The notes under the pieces are model-generated. The model was not told the DNA's origin. It saw only the letters and a program-made list of their open reading frames with translations, and made no database searches. This document shows positions 53,748 to 61,845 of a stretch of DNA of 64,000 bases, piece by piece. A program made the position numbers and the translations under genes. The first letter of the stretch is position 1. Every line of letters starts with the position of its first letter. This DNA comes from Anaerolineaceae bacterium (GTDB lineage: Bacteria > Chloroflexota > Anaerolineae > Aggregatilineales > Phototrophicaceae): positions 2,046,001-2,110,000 of the forward strand of contig NZXX01000001.1 in assembly GCA_002702065.1 (NCBI GenBank), in the 5' to 3' direction.

Positions 53748-54116
53748 TTATGCTTCACCACAAACGCGCCACTGCTGATCTTGCTGGAGCAGACGATAGC
53801 TGCCCAGTTCAAATGTGCGCTCCTCGCCCTGGTAAAGCACGACAATTCTACCCTGACACGTGACGATCTGATAGTCTCCATCTGCGCCGGTAGCTACACA
53901 CGTCATATCCTCCAGTTGTGCGCCTGTCCCCCGAAATGATGAGGCTGTTGTCAGTGCATTTGCTTCCCAATCCTCGCAGGTAAGGTCAGCCAGTTTTTCG
54001 GGCTGATCGTCGACAATCGCTTGCAGATATGCTTCAACGGTCTGCGCTGGCGAGCTGGTTGTACATGCCGCAGGCCAGAGGACAGCGATGAACAACAGGC
54101 ATGCGAGTCTGCTCAT
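53748..54116 (-). CDS. Small lipoprotein, paralogue of the one at 52236
   Basis: 122 residues from the ATG at 54116; the longer reading begins at a TTG. A signal with lipobox WPAAC leads to a body (TVEAYLQAIVDDQ...LEDMTCVAT...YRLLQQDQQWRVCGEA) that aligns along its whole length with the lipoprotein at 52236. It starts 4 bp after the stop of the SGNH lipoprotein gene at 54121, so it repeats the same SGNH-lipoprotein order. Function unknown. Confidence 0.78.
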   Translation of the reverse strand: MSRLACLLFIAVLWPAACTTSSPAQTVEAYLQAIVDDQPEKLADLTCEDWEANALTTASSFRGTGAQLEDMTCVATGADGDYQIVTCQGRIVVLYQGEERTFELGSYRLLQQDQQWRVCGEA

Positions 54117-54120
54117 CGGG

Positions 54121-55410
54121 CTAACCAACGCTGCGGCGGATCGTATCCAGCATCTGAAGGGTCAACAAGTCTCGCAATGTCAGCCCCCACTGATGCTCGT
54201 CAAGATTCAGAATCATTTGATCACTGTCTTTCTGGGAGAGGTGGAACTTATCTGGGCCAACGCCGTTATCGGGCAGCGCCAGAGCAGGGTCCCGTAGTTC
54301 GATGAGCGGCATCTGTTCATTGCTCGCAATGCGTCGAAGGATGTCGTTGAATACAACAGATTCGTGCCAGTGGAAATCCTCTCGATTAGGGAAGGTTGTC
54401 AGAACCGGAATGACGCCCGCGCTCATCGTCTGCTGGACAATATCGGTCATGTAGGCTTCAAACTCCGTGTCGCTGTACAGCTGCATATCGACCGAACCGA
54501 GCATGATGATGGCGATGCTGGGTCGATGAATGCGGAATTCGCACTCCAGCGGAGACTCGTTTGGTTGACATGCATTGGGGTCCGCCCAGATGGAAGACAG
54601 CACTGCCGCGGCGTTAAACGCGTTGGAGGCGGCCAGGCTGGTCCGACCAAATGATGCCTGATAATACTCGATGGTGGATTGCAAGTAGCCGTATGACGCC
54701 AGATCGTACTTGCCAGATGCGAAGGCGGCCAGAAACGGCTGATTCGCCGTGATGCTATCCCCGACTTTTGAAAATGCAGCCGGGTTATTCCCACGCTGAA
54801 TCCCTTGACGGTATATCTGGATAGCTCGTTGGCTGATGCTGCCCGCAACAGGGGGTGCGTCATCAATTGGCGGTATATCCACAATGGCTGGCGCCGGAGA
54901 TGTTGGGGTGGCGATATTACGTACCGCCAGGTTGTCTGGATCAATTCGCAGCTCAATCAAGTCCGAATAGACCCAACCCGTACGCCCATCGAATGTCTGC
55001 ACTTCGAACCACTGAGAATTGGCCGTGCGTGCGGTCAGGATCAACTCGAGGTCTGTTTCCAGTAATGCAATTGCTGGTGTAAAACGTGTGCTGGGTCCCG
55101 TGCGCAAATTGACGCCTTTTTCACCAGAGACACGCGCATCACCCATTGGCGTCGCGGTCAGGCTGGCGGTCGGGGTGAGTGTAATCGTCGGTGTGTGGGT
55201 GACAGTGGGCGTGCTGGTCGGTGTTGTGGTTGGGGTATCTGTCGGCGTCCAGGTCGCAGGCAACGGTGTTGGCGACAGGGTTGCAGTTTCGGTAGTGATA
55301 GGGGTAACGGGCAGCGCTGCGAGGGTTGGTAATTGACTCATGCTCATTCGCGTTTGGCACGCGGCGCTCAGCAAAAAAAGCGTAACCGTGAAGATAGATC
55401 GCAATAACAT
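54121..55410 (-). CDS. SGNH-family lipoprotein with Thr/Pro linker and SH3b domain; oxyanion Asn replaced
   Basis: 429 residues. Signal with lipobox LLSAAC, a Thr/Pro-rich linker (about 40-92), an SH3b domain (about 93-155, GVNLRTGPSTRFTPA...GWVYSDLIEL) and an SGNH domain with KVGDSITAN. The block-III position, GxND in its paralogues, reads GSVD here, so the usual oxyanion Asn is missing. The late His lies in DKFHLSQKD. The paired-cysteine block ACQPNESPLECEFR is present. It is the first gene of the minus-strand Dlt-like run. Catalysis may be altered or lost. Confidence 0.8.
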   Translation of the reverse strand: MLLRSIFTVTLFLLSAACQTRMSMSQLPTLAALPVTPITTETATLSPTPLPATWTPTDTPTTTPTSTPTVTHTPTITLTPTASLTATPMGDARVSGEKGVNLRTGPSTRFTPAIALLETDLELILTARTANSQWFEVQTFDGRTGWVYSDLIELRIDPDNLAVRNIATPTSPAPAIVDIPPIDDAPPVAGSISQRAIQIYRQGIQRGNNPAAFSKVGDSITANQPFLAAFASGKYDLASYGYLQSTIEYYQASFGRTSLAASNAFNAAAVLSSIWADPNACQPNESPLECEFRIHRPSIAIIMLGSVDMQLYSDTEFEAYMTDIVQQTMSAGVIPVLTTFPNREDFHWHESVVFNDILRRIASNEQMPLIELRDPALALPDNGVGPDKFHLSQKDSDQMILNLDEHQWGLTLRDLLTLQMLDTIRRSVG

Positions 55411-55509
55411 CAGAAATTTGTGCTAGCCGTTTATCCTATTCTCTTTTATTGTAAATGGTATGGTTGCTGAAGTAAATCAGGCCGTTAGTCCCGGCTCGGG
55501 TGCGGATTG

Positions 55510-56613
55510 ATGACCAAGTTTATTTTGATGGTGTTCATGGCGGGTATGGGGCTGGTGTGTGGTTGTCAGCCAACACAAACCGGTTCATCGCCTACATCCA
55601 CCCCCATGCAGGTCATCCGTCAAGTCCTGAGTCAGCCAACACGCGCTGCGACGATTGCGCACACACCTGACGTTACGCTGGTGTCTACCGTAGCACTGAG
55701 CCAAATGGATGATGTGACAGACTACCCAACTGCCGTATCCACTACCATGCCCGTTCCGTCTCGTGTCGTCCTTGATCCTAATTCTATTCGCAGCACGGCA
55801 TTCCCCACCGAACCAGCCCCAACAAGCGCCTCTGGCCCGTATGGTTGGTCTGTTGACTTATCCGAAGCCGTCCATGCGATTTTCAACCGCGGGCAACAAC
55901 TCGGAAATCACTCGGATCTGTTTGTAAAAGTGGGCGATAGTTTGACCGTTGCAACCTATGTCTTTTACCCGATAGGGTGGGGGACCTATGATTTACATGG
56001 GTTTGTTTATCTGGAGCCGACGATTCAGTTTTTTTCTGCCCGACGCATCGGTAATGACAACGCTTTTTCCCGTATTTCGCTGGCGGCAGATAATGGCTGG
56101 ACCACGAACAGTGTCCTTGATCCCGCGCGTGCCAACCCTGAGCTGTGCAGACCTGCCGAGCCTCCGCTGGTGTGCGAGTATCGTATTGTGAAACCAACCA
56201 TTGCGCTTATTCTGCTGGGAACCAACGATGTCGCTGAAATCGATCAGGCACAATTTGAAAGCAACATGCGTTTTATTCTGTCGACGTCTATCGCTCGGGG
56301 GATTATCCCGGTGATGACCACAATACCTGAACGAAGCGGGTTCGAGGGTCAGGTTGCGGCGTTCAATAAGACAATAATCGAATTGGCAAACGAGTATGAG
56401 TTGCCTTTGTTGGATTACCACCGGGCGATGTCCGGCCTACCCAATGATGGATTGTCCTCAGACGGTGTGCATCCGTCCTGGCCGCCGGGTGATTTTGTCG
56501 AAGCCGGGAATTTCGCTACGCAAAATCTGCAATATGGCTACACAATGCGCAACCTCACCGGGGTGATGATTTTGGATGCCATACGTACTCAATTACCATT
56601 AACTGGCGAGTGA
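55510..56613 (+). CDS. SGNH-family lipoprotein, divergent member of the acylation locus
   Basis: 367 residues from the ATG at 55510 (a TTG at 55507 is also in frame). Lipobox LVCGC, a ~95-residue Ser/Thr-rich linker without an SH3 domain, then an SGNH domain with KVGDSLTVA, GTNDVAE and SDGVHPSW. The cysteine block LCRPAEPPLVCEYR matches the two minus-strand paralogues. It is transcribed away from them across a 99-bp gap, so shared control from that gap is plausible. Its end overlaps the convergent SulP gene by 25 bp. Confidence 0.8.
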   Translation: MTKFILMVFMAGMGLVCGCQPTQTGSSPTSTPMQVIRQVLSQPTRAATIAHTPDVTLVSTVALSQMDDVTDYPTAVSTTMPVPSRVVLDPNSIRSTAFPTEPAPTSASGPYGWSVDLSEAVHAIFNRGQQLGNHSDLFVKVGDSLTVATYVFYPIGWGTYDLHGFVYLEPTIQFFSARRIGNDNAFSRISLAADNGWTTNSVLDPARANPELCRPAEPPLVCEYRIVKPTIALILLGTNDVAEIDQAQFESNMRFILSTSIARGIIPVMTTIPERSGFEGQVAAFNKTIIELANEYELPLLDYHRAMSGLPNDGLSSDGVHPSWPPGDFVEAGNFATQNLQYGYTMRNLTGVMILDAIRTQLPLTGE

Positions 56614-58265
56614 TCTTTCTGGTGTAACCATTCTTTCGCGTAGTCATATGCATGAGAAGTCGAGTCAAAAATGACATCACCTGCATAAAACACACTATCT
56701 GACCCAAACCGCCTTAACTCACCCGTACGTACCAACTGTAACCGAATATCATCCTCAACACCCGCAAGCACCAATTTCCCACCATGCGACTCAAGCAAAC
56801 GAGCATAATTATCCAGCGACCGAATGCCCGTACTACCCAAAAAATGATGATCACGTAATCGCAAAACCACAACAGGGGAGTCCGCATCGCCCGGAGAGGG
56901 CAACAACTCCTCCAGTTTAGAGATCGCGGCAAAATATAGATTGCCTGAAACAGACAGAATAACCGGGTCTGATGAGGGCAACACACCCGGAACAACATCT
57001 TCACGAAACAGACCGTTACCCAGTGGTATCAACCGCACCAACTCGACAAACCGAACCGAGGAATAGACATACAGCAGCAACGAAATAATCACACCCACAT
57101 AAATGCTATATTCCAGCGACAGAAACTGAGTCGATAGAAACGTCACCACCATCGCTACACGCGCAGAAAAACCAACACGCCATACCAGACGCAGCACATC
57201 AAAACGAATTAACGAAAATGCTGCAATAACCAGATGTGCAGCCAATGCCGCTAGTGGAATACGCTCGATGTAGCGACCCAAAAACAGCAAGACTACCGCC
57301 ACCAACAGGCCCGCAATCACATTCGATAAACGCGTACGCCCACCTGCACTCACATTCACCGCTGTACGGGACAGCGAACCACCTGCTGGCATACACTGAA
57401 AAAAGCTACCGCCCATGTTCGCCAAACCCTGACCCATCAAATCACGGCGAACGCTTGCCACCCTTCCATCTGGCTGCGGCACACTGCGCGTTATGCCAGC
57501 TGCTTGCAGCGAAGCCAGAAGCGCCACCGCCAGCCCTGCTACAGCCAAGTCAGGAATATAAGCGAAATTGGGCAAAGTAACTTGTGGTAAGCCCGACGCA
57601 ATGACCGACATATCCTGAACCAGTGGTACATTCTGCCAGTCAAATACCAGCACCATGATGCTCGTAATCACCATCGCGATCAGTGTCGCCAGTCCGCGCA
57701 GCCGCGTATGATGCAGTGTGTAAATAATCACCAGTGACAACACACCTACGATCATGGTCTGATACTGTGCATGTGGTAACTGATTGGCCCAATCCCATAC
57801 TTTGAGCAAGCTGTTGCCACCACCATGCTCATCCACACCAACCAGATGAAACAGCTGACCCAGTACAATCAGGACAGCAGCCCCCGTCACAAACCCGGTC
57901 ATCACAGCATTTGATACGAATCGCATCAATCCATCGAGCCGCAGAACCGCAAACAGCAACTGAAAGAGCCCAACCAACAGCGTGAGGGTAAACAGATGCC
58001 CAATTGGATCGTTATCTGCATATGAGAGGAGCACACTACCCGCGACCAGCGCCACCGCATTTGTCGGCCCAACGGTCATGAAAACAGATCCCGTTGTCAA
58101 GGCGCCAACGATAGTCGGGACAACCGCTGTGTACAAGCCATATAAGGGGCTTATGCCCGCTACAATCGCAAACCCCATTGCTTGCGGCGCACCTGCAACC
58201 GCACCTGTAATACCCGCCAGAATATCAGCAACCACGTGATTACGATGTCTTCTGAGGAATTGCAT
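56589..58265 (-). CDS. SulP-family anion transporter with STAS domain
   Basis: 558 residues. The SulP start DILAGITGAVAGAPQAMGFAIVAG and GPTNAVALVAG, then about 10-12 helices including GSFFQCMPAGGSLSRTAVN, give the UraA-like fold. The C-terminal ~110 residues form a STAS domain (VVVLRLRDHHFLGSTGIRSLDNY). Family members carry sulfate, bicarbonate or C4-dicarboxylates. The sense strand prefers codons ending in T (GGT, CGT, GTT), giving it a different base texture from its neighbours. It is divergent from the enolase-family gene at 58418. Confidence 0.9.
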   Translation of the reverse strand: MQFLRRHRNHVVADILAGITGAVAGAPQAMGFAIVAGISPLYGLYTAVVPTIVGALTTGSVFMTVGPTNAVALVAGSVLLSYADNDPIGHLFTLTLLVGLFQLLFAVLRLDGLMRFVSNAVMTGFVTGAAVLIVLGQLFHLVGVDEHGGGNSLLKVWDWANQLPHAQYQTMIVGVLSLVIIYTLHHTRLRGLATLIAMVITSIMVLVFDWQNVPLVQDMSVIASGLPQVTLPNFAYIPDLAVAGLAVALLASLQAAGITRSVPQPDGRVASVRRDLMGQGLANMGGSFFQCMPAGGSLSRTAVNVSAGGRTRLSNVIAGLLVAVVLLFLGRYIERIPLAALAAHLVIAAFSLIRFDVLRLVWRVGFSARVAMVVTFLSTQFLSLEYSIYVGVIISLLLYVYSSVRFVELVRLIPLGNGLFREDVVPGVLPSSDPVILSVSGNLYFAAISKLEELLPSPGDADSPVVVLRLRDHHFLGSTGIRSLDNYARLLESHGGKLVLAGVEDDIRLQLVRTGELRRFGSDSVFYAGDVIFDSTSHAYDYAKEWLHQKDHSPVNGN

Positions 58266-58417
58266 ATGAAAAATGTTGCCTTGTTCAAAAGCAGAGTTAT
58301 GTATTCAATTTACACCTGAATGGTCGCTACTGCTACTCCTATCACAATGAATCGCGGATTTAATTACCACAGGCTAAACTTACGCTGAGATAGAACTCGC
58401 AAAACAAAGGCTTTTTT

Positions 58418-59578
58418 ATGAAGATCACAAAAATAACGCCGATGATCCTCGGTACACGCTGGCGCAATCTGACATTCATCAAAGTCGATACGGATGAAGG
58501 CATCAGCGGAGTTGGTGAAGCCCGGGTGCTCAATCGTACAGACGCCGTATTGGGTTATCTCTCCGAAGCAGCGCCTCGGTATGTCATCGGGAGCGACCCC
58601 TTTGAGATTGAGCGACTTGTCCAGCGCATGTTCCGCGAAGATTTCGGGCGTGCTGGCGAGATCATTATGACTGCAACCGCACTCATCGAGATCGCCTGCT
58701 GGGATATTATCGGCAAGGCACTTGGGCAGCCGGTTTACCGCCTCCTAGGTGGCGCGGTCCGCGACAAAATCAAGGCCTACGCCAATGGCTGGTACACTGT
58801 CGAGCGAACACCTGAAGAATTCCATGCAGCTGCAAAACGCGTGGTCGACAAAGGGTATCGTGCACTGAAGTTTGACCCATTTGGCGCAGGTTTTTACGAA
58901 CTGGAACGCAGCGAAAAGAATCACATTGTCAGCATGGTCGAAGCAGTTCGCGATGCTGTCGGACCGAATACAGATATTCTGATCGAGATGCACGGACGTT
59001 TTAACCCGGTCACTGCGGCAGAACTGGCCCGTGACCTGGCGCCGTTCAAACCGGGCTGGGTGGAGGAACCTGTTCCGCCGGAGAATCTTGCGGCGCTGAA
59101 AAAAGCCAGTGATGCTATCAGCGCTACGGGTATCCCTGTTGCTACCGGTGAACGCATGCATACCATGTATGAATTTCGAGAGCTTTTTGAGCTTCAGGCA
59201 GCCGACATCATTCAGCCTGATATCACCCACTTCGGCGGCTTGCTCAACACCAAGAAACTGGCCGCATGGGCAGAAACGTATTACATGCTGATCGCACCGC
59301 ATAACGTCGGCGGGCCAGTCTCAACAGCTGCTGCTTTGCATCTGGCAGCCTGTACACCCAATTTCAAAATTCAGGAGCATTTTAACGATTTTGCGGACTC
59401 CCACGTGAAGGATGCAGCACCCGGCGTTCCGGAGGTAGTTGATGGCTATTTTTCGCTGCCCAATGGGCCGGGCTTAGGTGTAACGCTGGATGAAGATTTC
59501 ATCGAGGCGCATCCCCGGCAAAAAGTCCATTTCAATCTCTTTGCCGAGGACTGGCATAAGCGTGATGTCGCCGATTAG
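58418..59578 (+). CDS. Enolase-superfamily acid-sugar dehydratase (galactonate/gluconate dehydratase-like)
   Basis: 386 residues. The capping domain starts MKITKITPMILGTRWRNL and includes TDEGISGVGEA. The barrel has KFDPFG on strand 2 and three acidic metal ligands in IEMHGRF, WVEEPVPPEN and ATGERMH. APHNVGGPVSTAAALHLAA gives the catalytic His region near the end. The pattern is that of D-galactonate-type dehydratases, which yield 2-keto-3-deoxy acids. It converges on an SDR gene, overlapping by 4 bp. Substrate identity is inferred from family only. Confidence 0.85.
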   Translation: MKITKITPMILGTRWRNLTFIKVDTDEGISGVGEARVLNRTDAVLGYLSEAAPRYVIGSDPFEIERLVQRMFREDFGRAGEIIMTATALIEIACWDIIGKALGQPVYRLLGGAVRDKIKAYANGWYTVERTPEEFHAAAKRVVDKGYRALKFDPFGAGFYELERSEKNHIVSMVEAVRDAVGPNTDILIEMHGRFNPVTAAELARDLAPFKPGWVEEPVPPENLAALKKASDAISATGIPVATGERMHTMYEFRELFELQAADIIQPDITHFGGLLNTKKLAAWAETYYMLIAPHNVGGPVSTAAALHLAACTPNFKIQEHFNDFADSHVKDAAPGVPEVVDGYFSLPNGPGLGVTLDEDFIEAHPRQKVHFNLFAEDWHKRDVAD

Positions 59579-60369
59579 GTGGTTACGTTGAGCCAACCGC
59601 CATCAATATAATACGTTGAGCCAACGCAGTAGCTGGCGCGTGGGGAACAAAGAAACACAAACAAATCCGCAATTTCTGAGGGTTCTGCAAATCGACCAAT
59701 GGGGGCATTATCTTTGGCAATCTTATCGAGATACTGTTCCCATGTCGTTTCAGTGCCCTCAGTCAGTATTTTGGCTGTTTTTTGCCAGTCTGGAGTCATG
59801 ACCAGACCCGGATTTACGGCGTTTACCCGAATGTTGTCCCCGATCATCTCAGCAGCCAGACACTTGGAGAACATCACCAGCGCCGCCTTGGTGACGTTAT
59901 AGATTGGCTCGTAATACAGCGGCTGCGTGGCACAGATCGAGGCATTATTCAGGATCACACCGCCACCGCGCTGCTTCATCATGGGCGCAATCAGCCGCGA
60001 CAAACGGACTGCAGCCATCAGGTGCAAATCCCAGTAATGCTGCCAGCGATCATCCGATGCATCCATGATCTTTTCTTCACTGCCGGTGCCCGCATTGTTG
60101 ATCAGAATGTCTGCGCCGCCAAACTCCTGTTGAACCTTTGCTACAAAAGCGTCGATTGCACTGGCATCGGTAACGTCTGCCTGTACGCCAATCGCACGAA
60201 CCCCATGCTGATCCGCAATCTCGTGTGCCCTTTCTTGGACACGTTCTTCATTTCGGGCACACAACGCCAGGTGAACACCCTCAGCAGCCAACCCTTCCGC
60301 CACGGCCAGCCCAATCCCGACACTTCCACCCGTTATGACGGCCACTTTATCTTTCAGTTGCAAATCCAT
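59575..60369 (-). CDS. SDR-family oxidoreductase
   Basis: 264 residues from the ATG at 60369 with AGGAG seven bases upstream; an earlier start at 60480 adds unconserved residues. TGGSVGIG, NNAG, the Ser-containing NNASICAT segment and the YNVTKAAL catalytic motif are present, as is the C-terminal IDGGWLNV. Typical glucose/sugar-type dehydrogenase of unknown substrate. It is convergent with the galactonate-type dehydratase and divergent from the BMP importer, so a part in the same sugar-acid pathway is possible. Confidence 0.88.
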   Translation of the reverse strand: MDLQLKDKVAVITGGSVGIGLAVAEGLAAEGVHLALCARNEERVQERAHEIADQHGVRAIGVQADVTDASAIDAFVAKVQQEFGGADILINNAGTGSEEKIMDASDDRWQHYWDLHLMAAVRLSRLIAPMMKQRGGGVILNNASICATQPLYYEPIYNVTKAALVMFSKCLAAEMIGDNIRVNAVNPGLVMTPDWQKTAKILTEGTETTWEQYLDKIAKDNAPIGRFAEPSEIADLFVFLCSPRASYCVGSTYYIDGGWLNVTT

Positions 60370-60500
60370 ATTTAGCTCCTGTACAAATATAATCACACAC
60401 CAATTATGACCGCGCTGTAAAAAATCTCCACAGTAAGACCCGCTGTTCGCATGGACTGAGTGAACAATCACAACCCGCAATATTTCGTGCTTTTTGGCAC

Positions 60501-60528
60501 TTGCCTGAATTTAATGAGACGTTAAACT
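60501..60528 (+). promoter_or_regulatory. Possible promoter of the BMP importer operon
   Basis: TTGCCT (60501-60506) and TAAACT (60523-60528) are 16 bp apart, 45 bp upstream of the start at 60574, in the divergent gap with the SDR gene. The match is partial and low confidence. Confidence 0.3.
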
Positions 60529-60573
60529 CATGTGCTGGTGCAAGTCAATGCATGATACACAGAGGAAGCCGCA

Positions 60574-61782
60574 ATGAATCGAAAACTAACTCTTTGCCTG
60601 GTGGTTCTGTCACTTCTGATGCTTTCACTTCTGACAGTGAGCGCACAGGATGAAGAATTCGTATTTGGCGTTATTCTGGTTGGCCCCCAGAGCGATCGAG
60701 GCTGGAGCCAATCCCATTACGAAGCTGGCGTGTACGTTGAAGAAAAAATGCCTGGCGCCAGGATGCTGTTGTTTGAAAGCCTGAATGAAGCTGATGCTCC
60801 GGAAACCACCCTGAATGACGTCGTCACTGAAATGGTTGACAGCGGTGCGCAGGTGATTTTCACTACATCTGCATCCTTTGAACAGGACACAGACGCTGCC
60901 GCTGCCGCCTTCCCGGATGTAAAATTTGTCAACATTACCGGTAGCAATGCGCTGGCAGAAGATGCACCCACGAACGTAAGCAACTTTAACGGTCTGATGG
61001 AAGCCCCGCGTATGCTGGCCGGTTGTGCCGCTGCGTTGACCACCGAAACAGGGCAGATCGGTTACCTGGGCGCGTTGATTGACCCCGAAACCCGGCGTTT
61101 GGCTGCTTCTTCATACCTGGGGGCACGCTATTGCTACGAGAATTATCGCGGCATGGACCCCAATGAACTTGAATTTACCGTTACCTGGATTGGTTTCTGG
61201 TTCAATATCCCCGGTGTCACGCTGGACCCGGTGGAAGTGGCCAACGAATTTTTCGACAACGGTGCAGATGTGATCATCTCCGGTATTGATACGCCGGAAG
61301 CCATTCAGGTTGCAGGCACCCGCATGGCCGAAGGTGAGCGCGTGTTTGCCATTCCTTACGGCAACATCAATGGCTGCAATATCGATGACAATACGCCGCC
61401 CGCATGCCTGGGTGCGGCTTACTATAACTGGGGCCCGGCGTACCTGAACACCATTCAGGAAATCAAGGATGGTACGTGGGAAGCGGAATGGGAATGGCTG
61501 CCGCCCGACTGGTCAGACATCAACAGCCCAGACACGTCGATTATTGGGTTTATTCGCGGTGAAGGCCTGCCGGAAGAAGTATCCGCTGATCTGGACAGCT
61601 TCTATCAGGAAATGGCTACTTATTCAACCGACGCAGCCAATGAAGGCAGCATCTTCCTGTGGCAAGGTCCAATCAACCTGCAGGATGGCACCGAACTGGC
61701 ACCGGAAGGGGAATCTGTCGAGGTGCTCGACGTCTGGTTCCTGCCGCAACTGCTTGAAGGCATGACTGGCGCCAGCGAGTAA
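60574..61782 (+). CDS. BMP-family (PnrA-like) ABC transporter substrate-binding protein
   Basis: 402 residues. Signal peptide (LCLVVLSLLMLSLLTVSAQ) with no lipobox, then the BMP/PnrA fold: FGVILVGPQSDRGWSQSHYEAGVY, VIFTTSASFEQDT, FVNITGSNA and a C-terminal lobe with GADVIISGID. GAGGAA lies before the ATG. The family binds purine nucleosides or related compounds. Downstream ATPase and permease genes complete the importer. The Trp-rich C-terminal half (WEAEWEWLPPDW) is a family trait. Confidence 0.9.
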   Translation: MNRKLTLCLVVLSLLMLSLLTVSAQDEEFVFGVILVGPQSDRGWSQSHYEAGVYVEEKMPGARMLLFESLNEADAPETTLNDVVTEMVDSGAQVIFTTSASFEQDTDAAAAAFPDVKFVNITGSNALAEDAPTNVSNFNGLMEAPRMLAGCAAALTTETGQIGYLGALIDPETRRLAASSYLGARYCYENYRGMDPNELEFTVTWIGFWFNIPGVTLDPVEVANEFFDNGADVIISGIDTPEAIQVAGTRMAEGERVFAIPYGNINGCNIDDNTPPACLGAAYYNWGPAYLNTIQEIKDGTWEAEWEWLPPDWSDINSPDTSIIGFIRGEGLPEEVSADLDSFYQEMATYSTDAANEGSIFLWQGPINLQDGTELAPEGESVEVLDVWFLPQLLEGMTGASE

Positions 61783-61845
61783 ACCTCCTTAACCCGATTA
61801 TCTGTGGGGTGTCCTAACCAGGGCACCCCGCTGCTTTTGCGATCA

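Noticed and set aside
55280..55330. LPVT sequence in the N-terminal linker of the SGNH lipoprotein at 54121
   Set aside because: Located just after the lipobox in a Thr/Pro linker, and followed by Pro rather than Gly; not a sorting signal.
56590..56613. LPLTG near the C-terminus of the SGNH lipoprotein at 55510
   Set aside because: It is the last few residues with no hydrophobic helix or basic tail, so it is not a sortase signal.
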